Positions 46,671 to 55,716 of a stretch of 64,000 nucleotides of DNA are shown here, piece by piece. A program made the position numbers and the translations under genes. The notes beneath the pieces are model-generated. The model was not told where the DNA came from, did not search any database, and worked only from the letters and a program-made list of their open reading frames with translations. This DNA comes from Curtobacterium sp. S6 (GTDB taxonomy: Bacteria; Actinomycetota; Actinomycetes; Actinomycetales; Micrococcaceae), in assembly GCF_000710345.2 (NCBI RefSeq), contig NZ_KL537414.1, positions 268,965 through 332,964 on the forward strand. Reading direction: 5' to 3'. The first letter of the stretch is position 1, and each line of letters opens with the position of its first letter.

Positions 46671-46686
46671 TCGAAACTATGTTCGA
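46671..46686 (+). promoter_or_regulatory. SOS (LexA) box of recA
   Basis: TCGAAACTATGTTCGA differs at one position from the actinobacterial LexA operator TCGAAC-N4-GTTCGA. A TANNNT -10 (TAGGCT, 46694-46699) lies 7 bases downstream, so LexA bound here would cover the -35 region and block recA transcription. The recA start is 149 bases further on. Confidence 0.9.
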
Positions 46687-46834
46687 CATCGGGTAGGCTG
46701 TTCCTAGAACGCGATGCACGGGTTATCCACAGATGGCCCCGAGCGCTTAACTTGTCAGTCCTGCCGACTAGCGTGAGGACTGAAACGCACGACATCAGGT
46801 CTCGCCTCCGGCGGGCCCCGGAAATGAGGTAACC

Positions 46835-47965
46835 ATGGCTGCCAAATCGCGAAACACCCAGTCCGTTTCCCGCGCGACCGGATCGGATCGAGAGAAGGCG
46901 CTGGACACCGTTCTGGCGCAGATCGACAAGAACTACGGCAAGGGCTCGGTCATGCGTCTGGGCGACCGAGAGGCCGTCAAGACCGAGACCATCTCGACCG
47001 GGGCCCTGTCCCTGGACGTCGCGCTCGGCGTCGGCGGGCTGCCCAAGGGCCGCGTCGTCGAGATCTACGGGCCGGAGTCTTCCGGTAAGACCACCCTTGC
47101 GCTCCACGCCGTCGCAAGTTGCCAGAAGAACGGCGGCATCGCCGCCTTCATCGACGCGGAACACGCACTGGACCCGGTCTACGCAGAGAAGCTGGGGGTC
47201 GACACGGATAACCTCCTCGTCTCTCAGCCGGATACGGGTGAACAGGCCCTCGAGATCATGGACATGTTGGTCGGGTCCGGCTCGATCGACATCATCGTCG
47301 TCGACTCCGTCGCAGCCCTGACGCCGCGCGCCGAGATCGAAGGCGAAATGGGAGATTCCCACGTGGGCCTCCAGGCGCGTTTGATGTCCCAGGCACTCCG
47401 CAAGATCACCGGTCGGCTCTCGCAGACCAGTACCACCGCGATCTTCATCAACCAGCTCCGCGAGAAGATCGGCGTCTTCTTCGGTAGCCCGGAAACCACG
47501 ACCGGCGGTAAGGCACTGAAGTTCTACGCCTCGGTGCGCATCGATATTCGACGCATCGAGACCCTGAAGGACGGCGCCAACCCGATCGGTTCGCGCACTA
47601 AGGCCAAGATCGTCAAGAATAAAATGGCCCCGCCTTTCAAGGTGGCCGAATTCGACATTCTCTATGGTGAGGGCATCTCCATTGAGGGCGGCATCATCGA
47701 TATGGCCGTTGAGCACAATATCGTCAAGAAGTCCGGCGCGTGGTTCACCTATGAAGGGGACCAATTGGGGCAGGGCAAGGAAAATGCCCGCCGATTCCTG
47801 AAAGACAATCCCGAACTGGCCGAGGAGATTCAGCAGAAGACTCTCATCAAGTCGGGGATTCTCGAGACCGAGGAATCCGCCCCCGAAGACGAGGCACCCG
47901 TCGAGGCCGCGGAGACCGGCGAGCTCAGCGACGATCCGTTGGATGCGTTGCCCGAGAACTTCTAA
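46835..47965 (+). CDS. recA: recombinase RecA
   Basis: RecA forms ATP-dependent filaments on single-stranded DNA, drives strand exchange and triggers LexA self-cleavage. The 376-residue protein has Walker A GPESSGKT at 79-86, the [20 protein letters not shown] region, the [12 protein letters not shown] block and an acidic C-terminal tail. ATG 46835 follows GAGGTAACC. No intein is present. The TAATG junction couples it to recX. Confidence 0.99.
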   Translation: MAAKSRNTQSVSRATGSDREKALDTVLAQIDKNYGKGSVMRLGDREAVKTETISTGALSLDVALGVGGLPKGRVVEIYGPESSGKTTLALHAVASCQKNGGIAAFIDAEHALDPVYAEKLGVDTDNLLVSQPDTGEQALEIMDMLVGSGSIDIIVVDSVAALTPRAEIEGEMGDSHVGLQARLMSQALRKITGRLSQTSTTAIFINQLREKIGVFFGSPETTTGGKALKFYASVRIDIRRIETLKDGANPIGSRTKAKIVKNKMAPPFKVAEFDILYGEGISIEGGIIDMAVEHNIVKKSGAWFTYEGDQLGQGKENARRFLKDNPELAEEIQQKTLIKSGILETEESAPEDEAPVEAAETGELSDDPLDALPENF

Positions 47966-48750
47966 TGTCTTTCACCTCAGGACGCGGTGACGGCCGGAAC
48001 CGCAATGGTTCCGGCCGTCGTCGTCAGGGTCGGAGCCTGGGTGCTCCATCCGGTAACTCGAGACACGTCGATGTCGGCCTGACTCCCGGAGACACCAACG
48101 CTTCGCGGGAGCCGGTGAAAGATCGTGGACGGCGCGCCGAACCTCGCGGTGGCACACCGGTGCCCTCGGACCGGTCCGCCTCGGTCGACAAGAACGAGCC
48201 GTCTCGACCGGAGTACGACCGGGCCAAAGAAATTGTCCTTCGACAGCTGACGGCCTCCGCTCGGAGCCGGCATGAGCTGGAAGAGAAATTGCGGGCCAAA
48301 GAAATTCCCGAGGAGACCATCGCCGAGATTCTCGACAAATACGAAGGCCTCGGCCTGGTCGACGATCAGCAGTTCGCGGAAATGTTCGTGCGCAGCCGTG
48401 CGATGAGCAGAAAGCTGGCCAAGCCCGCGTTGCGACGAGAATTGGCACATAAAGGCATCACCGGTGAGATGGCTGAAGAAGCCCTGTCGCAACGGTCGGA
48501 TGACGACGAGCGATCGGACGCGGCGGACCTGGTCCGCAAAAAGTTGAAGCCGAGCGTTGATCTGACGGATCGCGCGGCGCGTGACAAGGAGCTGCGACGA
48601 CTTGCCTCGATGCTTGCCCGCAGGGGATACGCGCCGGGTCTCGCCTTCGAGGTGGTCAGGAGCGAGCTGTCGAGCGTCTCCTCGGCCGGAACCGATCAGG
48701 ATGGCGCGGGAGACGAAGAATTCATCGAAGCCTTCGACGAACTTCCGTAA
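47965..48750 (+). CDS. recX: regulatory protein RecX
   Basis: RecX binds RecA filaments and limits their growth. The 261-residue product is longer than the usual 150-200 because of about 85 N-terminal residues rich in Arg, Gly and Ser. The RecX helical repeats start at about residue 90 (ARSRHELEEKLRAKEIPEET) and continue through LAKPALRRELAHKGITGEMA and LRRLASMLARRGYAPGLAFE. The start overlaps the recA stop by one base. Confidence 0.93.
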   Translation: MSFTSGRGDGRNRNGSGRRRQGRSLGAPSGNSRHVDVGLTPGDTNASREPVKDRGRRAEPRGGTPVPSDRSASVDKNEPSRPEYDRAKEIVLRQLTASARSRHELEEKLRAKEIPEETIAEILDKYEGLGLVDDQQFAEMFVRSRAMSRKLAKPALRRELAHKGITGEMAEEALSQRSDDDERSDAADLVRKKLKPSVDLTDRAARDKELRRLASMLARRGYAPGLAFEVVRSELSSVSSAGTDQDGAGDEEFIEAFDELP

Positions 48751-48760
48751 TGTACCGGTT

Positions 48761-49675
48761 TTAGCGGCCTGGACCGTCCAGTGCGGCTGCTAGAGCCTCC
48801 AGGCAATCGCGACCACGAATCTCGTCGACCGGGCTGACTCCCCATGTGTCCGCAAGGTGGTTGGCCATCTCGTCCCACTCGGAAGCCGGAAGCAGGGGCA
48901 GAAACCCCTCGCGGTCCAGGGCGGAGGGGAGGCACCCCCGCACCTCGGCCACCAAGAGGCCGGGGTCGCAGTATCCGGTGCCCTCCATATCGAGCTGGAC
49001 GAAGCCGCGGTCGGGAAGATGAATGAAATTCGCCGGGTTCATGTCTCCGCACCACAGCACCGAATGGTCCGGTGTGATCAGTCGGCGGAGGTCCGCCTCG
49101 GCGATTCCGGAGCGGCGGAGAAGGCCCAACGACGGTAATGCGCCCGGGTGGCCTCGCCGCGCGGCTTCCGGATCGGCCTCCGCGAGGCGTCGCCGGAATG
49201 CTTGTGCCCTCGGGGAATCGGCCGGCAGACACAGCCGCGGCCACGCGGCGATCCACGAGCGAAACGTCTCCCGATGGGCCGTGACCGCGGCCCCGTGCCC
49301 CACGTCTTCGGCAAATATCAGCCGAGATTCGGCGTCGGCTCCCAGGAGGCGTGCGGTGCCGGGTAAGGCCTCGGCCCCGTGGAGGGCCCGGAGGAACCCG
49401 AAGCCGCTGGCATTCTTCGCGGCGTCGCGACGACGAAAATGCTTGGCCACAACTGTTTCCTGTGCCGTCCGAAAACGGACCACCACGGAGCGAAAAGTCT
49501 CCGACAGGATCTGGGCCGAGGCGACGTTGCTTCCCATGAGGCTCGCAGCGACATCCCAAGCGCGGGTCAGGGGCTGCCGGGCGCGCGGGGCGACCGCCTC
49601 GGCGAGGTCTTCGACGTGAAGGAATTCTCGGGGGTCACCGGGGAAGGAACTGGTGCTGCGGGCGGGAAAGGTCAC
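48761..49675 (-). CDS. aminoglycoside phosphotransferase-like kinase, unknown substrate
   Basis: This protein of about 304 residues has the fold marks of the APH/choline-kinase group: a lysine in VVAKHFRRRDAAKN, the catalytic loop CGDMNPANFIHL and the metal site VQLDMEGTGYCDP. The start is unclear. GTG 49675 is used, while a TTG at 49726 would add 17 residues. It is transcribed away from miaB and converges on recX. Small-molecule phosphorylation is likely. Resistance to a drug is not implied by the sequence. Confidence 0.82.
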   Translation of the reverse strand: MTFPARSTSSFPGDPREFLHVEDLAEAVAPRARQPLTRAWDVAASLMGSNVASAQILSETFRSVVVRFRTAQETVVAKHFRRRDAAKNASGFGFLRALHGAEALPGTARLLGADAESRLIFAEDVGHGAAVTAHRETFRSWIAAWPRLCLPADSPRAQAFRRRLAEADPEAARRGHPGALPSLGLLRRSGIAEADLRRLITPDHSVLWCGDMNPANFIHLPDRGFVQLDMEGTGYCDPGLLVAEVRGCLPSALDREGFLPLLPASEWDEMANHLADTWGVSPVDEIRGRDCLEALAAALDGPGR

Positions 49676-49767
49676 ATCAGAAGGGTACGCGGAATCAGGA
49701 CTCCGACGAGTGGTGACGGAGGTCAACCTCGGGCCACGGGCCGTGGGGATTCTTGTACGCTGGAACG

Positions 49768-51345
49768 GTGACCGTCAACGCAACCGAAACACTCAGCCCG
49801 TCCCTGGACGTTCGTCAACCCATGCCGGGAATCGACGAGCGTACCGGAAAGCACCGTACCTACGAGGTCCGAACCTTTGGATGCCAGATGAACGTCCACG
49901 ACTCGGAGCGAATCTCCGGTCTGTTGGAGTCTTCGGGCTACGTTCCTCATGTCGAGGGCACGCCGGACCTCGTCGTCTTCAACACGTGTGCCGTCAGAGA
50001 GAACGCGGATAACAAGCTGTACGGGAACCTGGGGCAATTGGCGCCGACCAAGCGCGCCCATGAGGGCATGCAGATTGCCGTGGGGGGTTGCCTGGCTCAG
50101 AAGGACCAAAACACGATCGTCGAGAAGGCGCCCTGGGTCGACGTCGTGTTCGGAACGCACAACATCGGTTCGTTGCCCACGCTCCTGGAGCGCTCACGCC
50201 ACAACGACGAGGCCGCCACCGAGCTGCTCGAATCCTTGGAGGTCTTTCCCTCGACGCTTCCGACCAAGCGGGACTCCGTTTACTCGGGATGGGTCTCCAT
50301 TTCGGTGGGATGCAATAACACCTGCACGTTCTGCATCGTTCCGTCATTGCGAGGCAAGGAGAAGGATCGCCGTCCCGGTGAGGTTCTCGCGGAGGTCCAG
50401 GCGCTGGTCGACGACGGCGCCATCGAAGTCACCCTGCTCGGTCAGAACGTGAATTCCTACGGCGTCGAATTCGGCGACAGGCAGGCCTTTTCCAAACTGT
50501 TGCGCGCGTGCGGAGAGATCGAAGGGCTAGAACGGGTGCGTTTTACCAGTCCGCACCCCGCCGCCTTCACCGATGACGTCATCGACGCCATGGCCGAGAG
50601 CCCCAACGTCATGCCGGTTTTGCACATGCCGTTGCAATCCGGTTCGGACCGGGTGCTCAAGGCCATGCGGCGTTCGTACCGGTCCAAGAAATTCTTGGGA
50701 ATCCTGGAGAAGGTGCGGGAGCGTATTCCCCACGCGGCCATTACCACGGACATCATCGTGGGCTTCCCCGGGGAGACCGAAGAGGATTTTCAAGCCACGC
50801 TCGACGTGGTCGAGAAATCCCGGTTTACGTCGGCCTTCACCTTCCAATATTCGATTCGCCCCGGGACTCCCGCGGGTGAGATGGAAAATCAGGTTCCCAA
50901 GGCCGTGGTTCAGGAGCGTTACGAGCGCCTCACGGCCCTCCAGGACCGCATCAGCGCCGAAAGTAACGCCGCGCAGGTCGGGCAGCGCGTCGAGGTCATG
51001 GTCTCGGCGGAATCCGGGCGCAAGAGCGCCGCGACTCACCGCCTGTCAGGGCGGAGCCGTGATCAGCGGCTGGTTCACTTCTCGGTTCCCGCCGGGGGAG
51101 AGACCCCGCGCCCCGGGGACCTGGTGAGTTTGAAGATCACCGAGGCAGCCCCGTTCCACCTCCTCTCGGATCCCTCCTCGGCGCGGCCCGAGGAATATTC
51201 GGTGCGTCGTTCCCGAGCGGGCGACGCGTGGGACCGCTCGCAAGCGGATTCGTGCGGTGTCGGCGCGACCAAACCCGGGACCACGAACCTGGGGATGCCG
51301 TCGATCCCTCGGCGCGACGCGGTCTCCCTGCCCGGTGGCGCCTGA
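49768..51345 (+). CDS. miaB: tRNA-2-methylthio-N6-dimethylallyladenosine synthase
   Basis: MiaB is the radical-SAM methylthiotransferase that acts on i6A37 of tRNA. The 525-residue protein has the N-terminal UPF0004 domain ([31 protein letters not shown]), the radical-SAM cysteines 182, 186 and 189 (GCNNTCTFC), and a TRAM domain followed by a non-conserved tail. GTG 49768 is the likely start. ATG 49822 is possible. The next step upstream in the pathway, miaA, overlaps its 3' end. Confidence 0.95.
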   Translation: MTVNATETLSPSLDVRQPMPGIDERTGKHRTYEVRTFGCQMNVHDSERISGLLESSGYVPHVEGTPDLVVFNTCAVRENADNKLYGNLGQLAPTKRAHEGMQIAVGGCLAQKDQNTIVEKAPWVDVVFGTHNIGSLPTLLERSRHNDEAATELLESLEVFPSTLPTKRDSVYSGWVSISVGCNNTCTFCIVPSLRGKEKDRRPGEVLAEVQALVDDGAIEVTLLGQNVNSYGVEFGDRQAFSKLLRACGEIEGLERVRFTSPHPAAFTDDVIDAMAESPNVMPVLHMPLQSGSDRVLKAMRRSYRSKKFLGILEKVRERIPHAAITTDIIVGFPGETEEDFQATLDVVEKSRFTSAFTFQYSIRPGTPAGEMENQVPKAVVQERYERLTALQDRISAESNAAQVGQRVEVMVSAESGRKSAATHRLSGRSRDQRLVHFSVPAGGETPRPGDLVSLKITEAAPFHLLSDPSSARPEEYSVRRSRAGDAWDRSQADSCGVGATKPGTTNLGMPSIPRRDAVSLPGGA

Positions 51346-52321
51346 GATCGTGGACGACGAAACCGGCGGCCGAGTGTCGTCGCCAGCCTTCGGCTCGGGG
51401 GCGGACACACCGATCCCGGTCGTGGCGATCGTAGGTCCCACGGGAACCGGCAAATCCGACCTCGGGGTCGCCCTGGCACGACGCATCGACGGGGAGATCG
51501 TCAATGGCGATTCGATGCAGTTCTATCGGGGCATGGATATCGGCACGGCCAAGCTGACCCGCGACGAGCAAGGGGGAATCCCTCACCATCTGCTCGACGT
51601 TCTCGACGTGCGCGAGGAAGCCTCCGTCGCGACCTTTCAGCGCGAGGCGCGACGGTGCTTAGATGAGATCATGGGCCGGGGCAGGGTTCCCATCCTGGTC
51701 GGCGGGTCAGGACTCTACGTGCGAGCGGCCCTCGATGTGCTGGATTTTCCCGGAACGGATCCAGCCGTGCGCCGGCGTCTCGGCGAAGAACTCGAGACCT
51801 GCGGGCGTGGCAGGTTGTTGGACAGGCTGCGGTCCATCGATCCCGAGTCAGCCGAGAGGGTCAAGGACGACCGCCGGTTGGTCCGGGCCCTTGAGGTTCA
51901 CGAGGTCACCGGCCGGCCCTTTTCCTCGTTCATGCCGCAACGCGTGTACCACCGCCCGGCCCTTCAGATCGGTTTGGACGGCGATCGGCAGATCCTCCAC
52001 CGCCGCCTGGCCGATCGGGTCCACGGGATGGTCGGTCGAGGGCTCGAGGATGAGGTGAGGGACCTCGACCGACGCGGTATCAGGCAGGGAAAGACGGCTC
52101 AACGCGCCCTGGGATATCAACAATTCTTGCGGGTCATCGATGGCGAGGCCACCGTGGAACAAGCGGCGGAGGAGACCATCATTGCCACGCGGCAGTTCGC
52201 GCGGCGTCAGATCACGTGGTTCCGGGCGGATCCGCGCGTGACGTGGATGGATTTCTCGACGCCTTTCGCCGAGAACGTGAACGCCGCGGTGGAACTGTTT
52301 CGCTCGGTCGCCGAGGGCTAA
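51335..52321 (+). CDS. miaA: tRNA dimethylallyltransferase
   Basis: MiaA transfers the dimethylallyl group to A37 of tRNA, making the substrate of MiaB. The 328-residue form has the P-loop [38 protein letters not shown] and the C-terminal [12 protein letters not shown]. The start is uncertain: GTG 51335 overlaps miaB by 11 bases, and GTG 51350 is an alternative. Neither has a clear ribosome site, so coupling to miaB translation is probable. Confidence 0.93.
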   Translation: MAPEIVDDETGGRVSSPAFGSGADTPIPVVAIVGPTGTGKSDLGVALARRIDGEIVNGDSMQFYRGMDIGTAKLTRDEQGGIPHHLLDVLDVREEASVATFQREARRCLDEIMGRGRVPILVGGSGLYVRAALDVLDFPGTDPAVRRRLGEELETCGRGRLLDRLRSIDPESAERVKDDRRLVRALEVHEVTGRPFSSFMPQRVYHRPALQIGLDGDRQILHRRLADRVHGMVGRGLEDEVRDLDRRGIRQGKTAQRALGYQQFLRVIDGEATVEQAAEETIIATRQFARRQITWFRADPRVTWMDFSTPFAENVNAAVELFRSVAEG

Positions 52322-52330
52322 CATGATGGG

Positions 52331-53347
52331 GTGACTTCTCATCGCCTCAACTCTCCCGCATCCGACGTTGCCCAGACCGGTCATCCCGTGTCCGCGGCCG
52401 ACGGGCACAACGCGCCTTCCCCCACCCCGGGCTCCCCGTGGGGCGAGCTCGCGGGGCGTCAACTGACCAAGGCGCACGGAACGGGCAACGATTTCGTGAT
52501 CGTCACCGATCCCGAGGGACACCTGGGACTGGATGCCGACTTGGTGGCTTCCGTCTGCGACCGTCACCTCGGCATCGGCGCCGATGGTTTTATCCGGGCG
52601 ATCCGTTCGGAGAACCTCGAGGCGGGCCGCTCGGTCCGCGAATCCCATCCGGAGGCCGAGTGGTTCATGGACTACCGCAACGGCGACGGTTCCCTGTCGG
52701 AAATGTGCGGCAACGGCGTCCGGGCGTTCGTGCACTATTTGATCCACGAGGAGCTGGTTTCCCTCGAGGAGGGGGAGACCCTCACGATCGGGACCCGTGG
52801 CGGCGCCAAAACCGTCGGGCGAGTGGCCTCGGGGTACGCGGTGGACATGGGCGCTTGGGGATTCATCGACGGCGATGAGGCCCGTTCGACGGGATCGGAC
52901 GTCCTCGTCACGGCGCGGGGGCTCAAGACCCCGAGGCCTGGGCTATCCCTCACGATGGGAAATCCTCACACGGTCGTCGCCCTCGCCGGGGAAGAAAAGC
53001 TGGAAAAGTTGGGCCTCGAGACCGCCCCGACCGTGAGGCCGCACCCCGCGAACGGCACCAACGTGGAGTTCGTGGTGCCGATCGACGCCGAGGACAGCGA
53101 GACGATCGGTCACATCGCCATGCGTGTCCACGAGCGCGGGGTCGGAGAGACCCAGTCGTGCGGTACCGGAGCGTGCGCCGCGGCCGCGGCCACCCGGTTT
53201 TGGGCGGGCGAGGATGCGCCGGACGAATGGATCATCGATGTGCCGGGCGGCTCCCTCGGAGCCACGTTCGTGCTCGGTCCGGATGAACTGGAACACGTGG
53301 TGCTCTCCGGTCCCGCCGCCCTCGTCGGCAGGGTTGTCCTCCTGTGA
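52331..53347 (+). CDS. dapF: diaminopimelate epimerase
   Basis: DapF converts LL- to meso-diaminopimelate for peptidoglycan and lysine. The 338-residue protein has the two catalytic cysteines, Cys126 (SEMCGNGVR) and Cys277 (TQSCGTGACA), with KAHGTGNDFV near residue 47. The first 40 residues are a Pro/Ser-rich extension not found in short homologues. GTG 52331 follows GATGGGG, 10 bases past miaA. It adds to the dapB-dapA genes 14 kb upstream. Confidence 0.95.
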   Translation: MTSHRLNSPASDVAQTGHPVSAADGHNAPSPTPGSPWGELAGRQLTKAHGTGNDFVIVTDPEGHLGLDADLVASVCDRHLGIGADGFIRAIRSENLEAGRSVRESHPEAEWFMDYRNGDGSLSEMCGNGVRAFVHYLIHEELVSLEEGETLTIGTRGGAKTVGRVASGYAVDMGAWGFIDGDEARSTGSDVLVTARGLKTPRPGLSLTMGNPHTVVALAGEEKLEKLGLETAPTVRPHPANGTNVEFVVPIDAEDSETIGHIAMRVHERGVGETQSCGTGACAAAAATRFWAGEDAPDEWIIDVPGGSLGATFVLGPDELEHVVLSGPAALVGRVVLL

Positions 53348-53377
53348 ATCCGGGAAGCTCGGCTCGTTCGGTGCCCC

Positions 53378-53983
53378 TCAGGCAGGGCGCGCGATCTCCA
53401 AAATCCTGAATCCCTTGGAGGTCGCGAATCGTGTGGCCCGGAACGAATCTCCCAAGTGTTCGCCGATCCACGGCAGGAGGGAATCGGCGCCGAGGTTCTT
53501 CTGAACGACCAGGTAGGCGTGGCCGCCCGGGGAGAGCCGCGGTAGCCACGTCAAAAGAATGTCGTGCAAGACGTCCTTGCCGACCCGGACGGGCGGATTG
53601 GACCAGATCGTGTCGAACCGAACCTCGGGATCGATATCTTCCGGAAGAGCCGTGACGACGCGATCTAGGCCGAGTCGAGCGGCGTTGAGGCTAGTCAGGC
53701 TGAGGCTGCGGTGATTGACGTCGACGCCGAACACGGTTGCTTCAGGCGACCGCAAAGCCATGGTGAGGGTGATCGGGCCCCAGCCGCATCCGATATCCAG
53801 CAGGGAATTTCCTACCGGCTCCGGGACTTCTTTAAGGAGAACCGCCGTTCCCTTGTCGAGACCCTTGGGGCTGAAAATCCCCGGTGCGGTCACCAAATCC
53901 CTCGGGGCGCCGTCGAGCTCCACCGTGAGAGGGCGGGTGTGCAACGGGTCCCCGGAATGGGAAGAGAAATAGTGCTCGGCCAT
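53378..53983 (-). CDS. RsmC-like class I SAM methyltransferase
   Basis: This 201-residue protein corresponds to the C-terminal domain of RsmC, which methylates G1207 of 16S rRNA. SAM motif I is LLDIGCGWGPITL, and the substrate motif SNPP is in TIWSNPPVRVGKD. AEHYFSSHSGDPL at the start is typical of the single-domain actinobacterial form. It lies on the opposite strand between dapF and hflX. rRNA is the likely target but guanine specificity is not proven. Confidence 0.9.
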   Translation of the reverse strand: MAEHYFSSHSGDPLHTRPLTVELDGAPRDLVTAPGIFSPKGLDKGTAVLLKEVPEPVGNSLLDIGCGWGPITLTMALRSPEATVFGVDVNHRSLSLTSLNAARLGLDRVVTALPEDIDPEVRFDTIWSNPPVRVGKDVLHDILLTWLPRLSPGGHAYLVVQKNLGADSLLPWIGEHLGDSFRATRFATSKGFRILEIARPA

Positions 53984-54149
53984 GGTGCACGATTTTACGC
54001 CATGCCCGAGGCGGCCGGGACGAGGCCATTCGTTGGGGAGATGCCATCCACAACCCGTCCGAACCGCCGGTCATCACAGAGGATCCCGGATAGAATCGAC
54101 TTCATACCACCGTGGTGGGTACTCCCATCACGAATCACAGAAAGGCATT

Positions 54150-55712
54150 ATGCCCGAACAAGAAACCACAGGACCCGCCGATCAAAACACTGGCGACTCA
54201 ACGCCTAGTGACGCCCAATTGCGGGCTTCGGTGGATCGAGTCCTCGGCAGGTTCTCCGCCGAGGACGAGCGTGAGACATCCATCTTGTCTCACAAGGCGC
54301 CCGAACTCGCGGACGAGGGGACCCGCCACACCTCGGCGGATGGGGACCAGCAGGAGCTCGACGAACGTCGCGCCTTGCGTCGTGTCCAGGGCCTGTCGAC
54401 CGAGCTCGAGGACGTGACCGAGGTCGAGTACCGCCAGCTCAGGCTGGAACGCGTCGTCCTGGCGGGCATTTGGTCCGAGGGCACCCAGCGGGAAGCCGAA
54501 GATTCTCTGCGCGAGCTTGCCGCTCTGGCGGAGACCGCCGGCTCCGAAGTCCTCGATGGGCTGGTCCAGAGGCGTCTCAAACCGGACCCCGGGACTTTTT
54601 TGGGGTCCGGCAAGGCCAAGGAGCTCCAAGAGATCGTGAGCTCAACCGGGGCCGACACGGTGATCGTCGACTCCGAGCTGGCCCCCTCTCAGCGGCGAGG
54701 CCTCGAGGACATCGTCAAGGTTAAGGTCATCGATCGCACCGCGCTGATTCTCGACATCTTCGCGCAACACGCGAAGTCGCGAGAGGGTAAGGCGCAGGTC
54801 GAGCTCGCGCAGCTCGAATATTTGTTGCCTCGACTTCGCGGTTGGGGCGATTCGATGTCTCGTCAGGCCGGTGGCCGGGCCGCCGGCGGCGAGGGGATCG
54901 GTTCGCGTGGTCCGGGTGAGACCAAGATCGAGCTGGATCGCCGTCGCATCCGAGGGCGCATGGCCAAACTGCGTCGCGAGATCGCGGCCATGAAGCCGGC
55001 GCGGGAGACCAAACGCTTGAACCGGCGGCGCAATCACGTTCCGTCCGTGGCGATCGCCGGATACACCAACGCCGGTAAATCGTCCTTGCTGAACCGTCTG
55101 ACCGACGCCGGTGTCCTGGTGGAAAATGCCCTCTTCGCCACCCTGGACCCCACCGTCCGAAAGGCCGAAACCCCGGACGGCATCGGATATACGCTCTCCG
55201 ATACGGTGGGCTTTGTCCGGTCTTTGCCGACGCAGTTGGTCGAGGCGTTCCGCTCGACCCTCGAGGAGGTCGGTGACGCCGACGTCCTCTTGCACGTCGT
55301 GGACGTTTCGCACCCGGAGCCCGAAGGGCAGATCCGGGCCGTGCGGGAGGTCCTGGCGGACGTCGACGCACGCGACGTTCCCGAGATCGTGGTCCTGAAC
55401 AAGGCCGACGCCGCGGACCCTTTCGTCGTCGAGAGGTTGCGACAGCGCGAGCCTCTGCACGCCGTGGTCTCGGCTCGAACCGGCGAAGGGATCGAGGATC
55501 TCAAGAGGCTGATCTCCGAGACCATCCCGCGCCCCAACGTTCGCATGGAACTGCTGGTCCCGTACACCCATGGCGAGGTCGTCTCGCGGTTGCATTCGTG
55601 GGATGCCGAGATTCTCTCGACGGAGTTCCACGAGACAGGAACGCGTCTGTCCGTGCTGGTGCGTGCGGACATAGCCGCCGAGCTCCACGAATTCGTCGTC
55701 GAAGCCGAGTAG
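54150..55712 (+). CDS. hflX: GTPase HflX
   Basis: HflX binds the 50S subunit and splits stalled or hibernating ribosomes. The 520-residue protein has the HflX N-terminal domain with KPDPGTFLGSGKAKEL, the linker GPGETKIELDRRRIR, and the G domain with GYTNAGKSSLLN (G1), SDTVGFVRSLP (G3) and LNKADA (G4). ATG 54150 follows AGAAAGG. The upstream in-frame codons overlap the divergent methyltransferase region and are not family-like. Confidence 0.96.
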   Translation: MPEQETTGPADQNTGDSTPSDAQLRASVDRVLGRFSAEDERETSILSHKAPELADEGTRHTSADGDQQELDERRALRRVQGLSTELEDVTEVEYRQLRLERVVLAGIWSEGTQREAEDSLRELAALAETAGSEVLDGLVQRRLKPDPGTFLGSGKAKELQEIVSSTGADTVIVDSELAPSQRRGLEDIVKVKVIDRTALILDIFAQHAKSREGKAQVELAQLEYLLPRLRGWGDSMSRQAGGRAAGGEGIGSRGPGETKIELDRRRIRGRMAKLRREIAAMKPARETKRLNRRRNHVPSVAIAGYTNAGKSSLLNRLTDAGVLVENALFATLDPTVRKAETPDGIGYTLSDTVGFVRSLPTQLVEAFRSTLEEVGDADVLLHVVDVSHPEPEGQIRAVREVLADVDARDVPEIVVLNKADAADPFVVERLRQREPLHAVVSARTGEGIEDLKRLISETIPRPNVRMELLVPYTHGEVVSRLHSWDAEILSTEFHETGTRLSVLVRADIAAELHEFVVEAE

Positions 55713-55716
55713 GGAC

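Noticed and set aside
46835-47965. Intein or frameshift in recA
   Set aside because: The coding frame is continuous and of normal length (376 residues), with all core motifs in order.
48761-49675. Calling the APH-like kinase an aminoglycoside resistance gene
   Set aside because: Only the general fold motifs are visible, and the same fold serves many small-molecule kinases.
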